From Dehalococcoidia bacterium UBA1151 (GTDB taxonomy: Bacteria; Chloroflexota; Dehalococcoidia; Lucifugimonadales; Lucifugimonadaceae), in the NCBI GenBank assembly GCA_002311865.1, contig DBZV01000092.1:654-8268 (forward strand): 7,615 nucleotides of DNA. The letters are read 5' to 3'. Shown piece by piece: positions 5,692 through 7,615 of the stretch. The notes beneath the pieces are model-generated. The model did not search any database, was not told where the DNA came from, and saw only the letters and a list, made by a program, of their open reading frames with translations. Made by a program: the position numbers and the translations under genes. How positions within the stretch are numbered: the first letter of the stretch is position 1; each line of letters opens with the position of its first letter.

Positions 5692-7113
5692 TTGAAGCCA
5701 CAAACTCTGGCACGCGCCGGCATCCCCACAATCATCGCCGGGGCGGCCGGGCTGTTTCTTGGCGCACTGGACTTCTCCATCAACGTCTCCCTGCCCGCCA
5801 TCCGGGACGATCTGAATGAGTCGATCATCACGGTGCAGTGGATCATCATCATCTATCACGCCAGCCGCAGCGGATCGGGTTTCGGCATCGGCGCGATCGG
5901 CGACCGCTACGGCCTGAAGTGGCTCTTCATCCTCGGCGTTGTGCTGTACACCATCGCCGTGGGCGTAATCAGCTTGCAGACATCGCTGGCTGGCGTTGTT
6001 GCGCTGCGCGTGCTGCAAGGGATTGGCGTCACCATCCTATTCACTGTGGGGCCGGCCCTCGTGGCGCGCGCGTTCGGGCCTGAGAGGCGCGGCGCGGCAC
6101 TCGGGGTCACCATTGCCGCTGTAGGCGCCGGGCAGATGACGGCCACTCTGGGCGGTGGATGGTTCACCAACACGTATGGCTGGGAGTCGATCTTCTGGAT
6201 CAGAGTGCCGATTGGCATCGCCGTGCTGATAGTCGGCGCCCTCATGATCCAGGCCAAAGTTGCAGCGCCAACCGAAACCCGCAAAGGCAGCTTCAACTGG
6301 CTCGGTACGGGCCTGCTCTACCTCGGCCTTTTCATGTTCGCCCTATCAATATCCATCGCCCGAATCGATGGCTGGACCTCCATTGGAACCCTGGGCACCG
6401 GCGCCGCGTTCGTTCTCTTCTTCGGCTACTTTGTCTTCCGAGAACGACACGTACCGAATCCACTTGTGCCGGCCCGGCTGCTGGCGGACTGGACCTTTCG
6501 GCAGGGTGCAATATCCAACCTGATTGGAACCACCGCATATTTTCTGATGTGGTTCCTCTTCCCGTTCTACATTGCCGATGCGCTTGGCAGAGACTCCATC
6601 GCCCTCGGTGCCATGCTGGCCACAATGGGCGCGCTCACCTTTGTCGGGTCGACAATCGGCGGCTGGCTGGCCGATCGATTGGGCGATCGCGCCATGACCA
6701 TCGTGGGCAGCATCGCCACCGCAGGCGGTCTCCTCTGGATGTCCCAGATCGACGAAACAGCGACCCTGCCGGAGGTCGCGCTGCGAGCTGGCGCGATTGG
6801 CCTGGCATTCGGCATCCACCAGTCATCCGTCTACGCACTCACCATGCGCCACGTCCAGCCGCACATGGTCAGCGCCGCATCGGCAACGTTAGCGGTGATG
6901 CAGACCATTGGCACGGTCGTTTCCGTCTCGATCGGCACGATGATATTTACCTGGCGTGAAGATGCCGCGCTGGAACGCGGCCTATCCGAAACTGGCGCGT
7001 TCATCGACGCCTACAGCGACGCGTTCCTGGCTGCTACCGCCGTTGCCGTGCTGGCCGCAGTGGTTGTGATTGGGCGATCAGCCAAACGTGAAGGAGCCCC
7101 TACGGATGAGTGA
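5692..7113 (+). CDS. MFS transporter, DHA2 (14-TM) type
   Basis: This is an integral inner-membrane permease of the major facilitator superfamily, most like proton-driven DHA2 exporters. At 473 residues it has the length of the 14-helix group. The first helix (about 11-33) ends in LDFSINVSLPAI, a version of the D-x-x-x-x-N-v-a-l-P motif; TVQWIIIIYH (47-56) starts helix 2. The helix 2-3 loop carries motif A, GAIGDRYGLKWLF (67-79), and a second copy appears in the other half as GGWLADRLGDR (323-333). The helix 5 region GAGQMTATLGGGW (145-157) is motif C-like. Start TTG 5692 is fixed by GAGGG upstream and an in-frame stop at 5680. It overlaps the next gene by 8 bases. DHA2 proteins mostly export drugs, but direction and substrate cannot be told; being divergent from an acid-sugar-type enzyme leaves a role in its pathway possible. 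Confidence 0.92.
   Translation: MKPQTLARAGIPTIIAGAAGLFLGALDFSINVSLPAIRDDLNESIITVQWIIIIYHASRSGSGFGIGAIGDRYGLKWLFILGVVLYTIAVGVISLQTSLAGVVALRVLQGIGVTILFTVGPALVARAFGPERRGAALGVTIAAVGAGQMTATLGGGWFTNTYGWESIFWIRVPIGIAVLIVGALMIQAKVAAPTETRKGSFNWLGTGLLYLGLFMFALSISIARIDGWTSIGTLGTGAAFVLFFGYFVFRERHVPNPLVPARLLADWTFRQGAISNLIGTTAYFLMWFLFPFYIADALGRDSIALGAMLATMGALTFVGSTIGGWLADRLGDRAMTIVGSIATAGGLLWMSQIDETATLPEVALRAGAIGLAFGIHQSSVYALTMRHVQPHMVSAASATLAVMQTIGTVVSVSIGTMIFTWREDAALERGLSETGAFIDAYSDAFLAATAVAVLAAVVVIGRSAKREGAPTDE
7091..7096 (+). promoter_or_regulatory. strong ribosome binding site inside the permease gene
   Basis: AAGGAG lies nine bases before the ATG at 7106, within the last codons of the permease gene. 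It selects ATG 7106 over the in-frame TTG at 7070 and points to coupled translation. Confidence 0.8.
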
Positions 7114-7516
7114 CACCACACCAACCAGAACCCTCAGTGATTTTCTGGCTTCGCATCGCAATCTGATTCTCGCCACTCTCCGAGTTGACCGTACGACCCA
7201 GATGGCGCCCGTATGGTTCATCTGGGAAGACGAGACGTTCGTCATCTCCACGGTCAAGCACACGGTGAAATGGAAGAACCTTGTCCGCGATCAGCGCTGC
7301 TCAATAATCGCCGATGACCCCGCGGGCCACTACGTATCAGCCAGCGGTGTGGCTGAGCTGATCGATGGCGACGTCTACGACACCACGCTACGAATCGTCC
7401 AGAAGTACAAGACATCCGAAGAAATCGAAGAGTACATGGCCGAGATATACCGCGAGGGAGATCGCACGATCATTCGCCTGAAACCCGACCGCATGTACAC
7501 CTACGGCATTGAGTAG
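7106..7516 (+). CDS. PNPOx-fold protein, probable F420-dependent class
   Basis: The 136-residue product resembles the small split-barrel pyridoxamine 5'-phosphate oxidase-like proteins often named PPOX-class F420-dependent enzymes, which bind F420 or another flavin and reduce or oxidise small molecules. It has the typical order: a short N-terminal helix (about 8-16), ILATLRVD (21-28), MAPVWFIWEDETFVIST (33-49), the conserved K-W-K-N-L-V-R-D stretch (55-62), CSIIADDP (65-72), HYVSASGVAELIDGD (75-89), then a helix and a last strand, IIRLKPDRMYTYGI (122-135). The ATG at 7106 is fixed by AAGGAG upstream; the longer frame from TTG 7070 is unlikely. It overlaps the permease stop by 8 bases, so the pair is an operon. 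The exact cofactor and substrate are not readable; a haem- or FMN-binding relative is the alternative. Confidence 0.87.
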   Translation: MSDTTPTRTLSDFLASHRNLILATLRVDRTTQMAPVWFIWEDETFVISTVKHTVKWKNLVRDQRCSIIADDPAGHYVSASGVAELIDGDVYDTTLRIVQKYKTSEEIEEYMAEIYREGDRTIIRLKPDRMYTYGIE

Positions 7517-7601
7517 AGTAGCCGCTCCAAAATGGGCTTAATTGTGTGATTTGGTCGGGGATTTCTCAGTTTCGCTCAAACGTAAGATGTGGTCGCAATC
7601 A

Positions 7602-7615
7602 TTGAACCGGTTCAA
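7602..7615. promoter_or_regulatory. 14-bp perfect palindrome, LacI-family-like operator
   Basis: TTGAACCGGTTCAA is self-complementary, with the central CG and flanking AA/TT common in LacI/GalR-family operators. It lies 86 bases after the preceding stop and ends at the window edge, so it may be longer and may control a gene to the right. An A precedes it, so a T at the next base would make it 16 bp. By chance one 14-bp palindrome is not rare in a window this size. Confidence 0.35.

Noticed and set aside
6159..6959. A 266-codon frame inside the permease gene
   Set aside because: It is an out-of-frame reading of the permease, rich in Arg and His, with no family resemblance.

Overview
The window reads as bacterial chromosome of fairly high GC content. 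It carries a conserved Holliday-junction operon, one end of an insertion sequence, and a small accessory metabolic neighbourhood. An acyl-CoA dehydrogenase, an enolase-superfamily enzyme, an MFS transporter and an F420-type flavin-fold protein side by side are reminiscent of Chloroflexota, especially the SAR202/Dehalococcoidia lineages, which are known for many enolase-superfamily paralogues. That assignment is inference; no rRNA or other taxonomic marker is present.

Layout. (1) 1-553, minus strand: the left end of an IS110-family element. The first 106 codons of its DEDD transposase are present and the rest lies off the left edge. The long non-coding leader ahead of it (320-553) has stem-loops and guide-like loops expected of an IS110 bridge RNA. 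(2) 554-680: non-coding spacer with no recognisable gene. (3) 681-2982, minus strand: a complete ruvC-ruvA-ruvB operon with 7- and 12-base gaps. (4) 2983-3237: divergent intergenic region with a candidate ruvC promoter and a perfect 14-bp inverted repeat. (5) 3238-4371, plus strand: acyl-CoA dehydrogenase. (6) 4392-5561, minus strand: a mandelate racemase/galactonate-dehydratase-like enzyme whose frame is cut by an in-frame TAA at 4491-4493. A clearly conserved C-terminal stretch continues in the same frame to a second stop at 4392. (7) 5692-7113, plus strand: a 14-TM-type MFS permease with a TTG start, overlapping by 8 bases (8) 7106-7516, a small PNPOx-fold, F420-type protein. (9) 7517-7615: spacer ending in a perfect 14-bp palindrome with a central CG.

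How it works together. RuvA binds the Holliday junction, RuvB drives branch migration and RuvC cuts. The tight spacing and ribosome sites buried in upstream stop regions suggest one transcript. The dehydrogenase stands alone and converges on the enolase-superfamily gene. The permease and the PNPOx-fold gene form a translationally coupled pair divergent from the enolase-superfamily gene, so all three could share control, but no common substrate can be read from sequence.

I do not see a clear, wholly new system. The points most worth a second look are the candidate bridge RNA with a testable donor-guide match, the interrupted enolase-superfamily gene, and the two intergenic palindromes.
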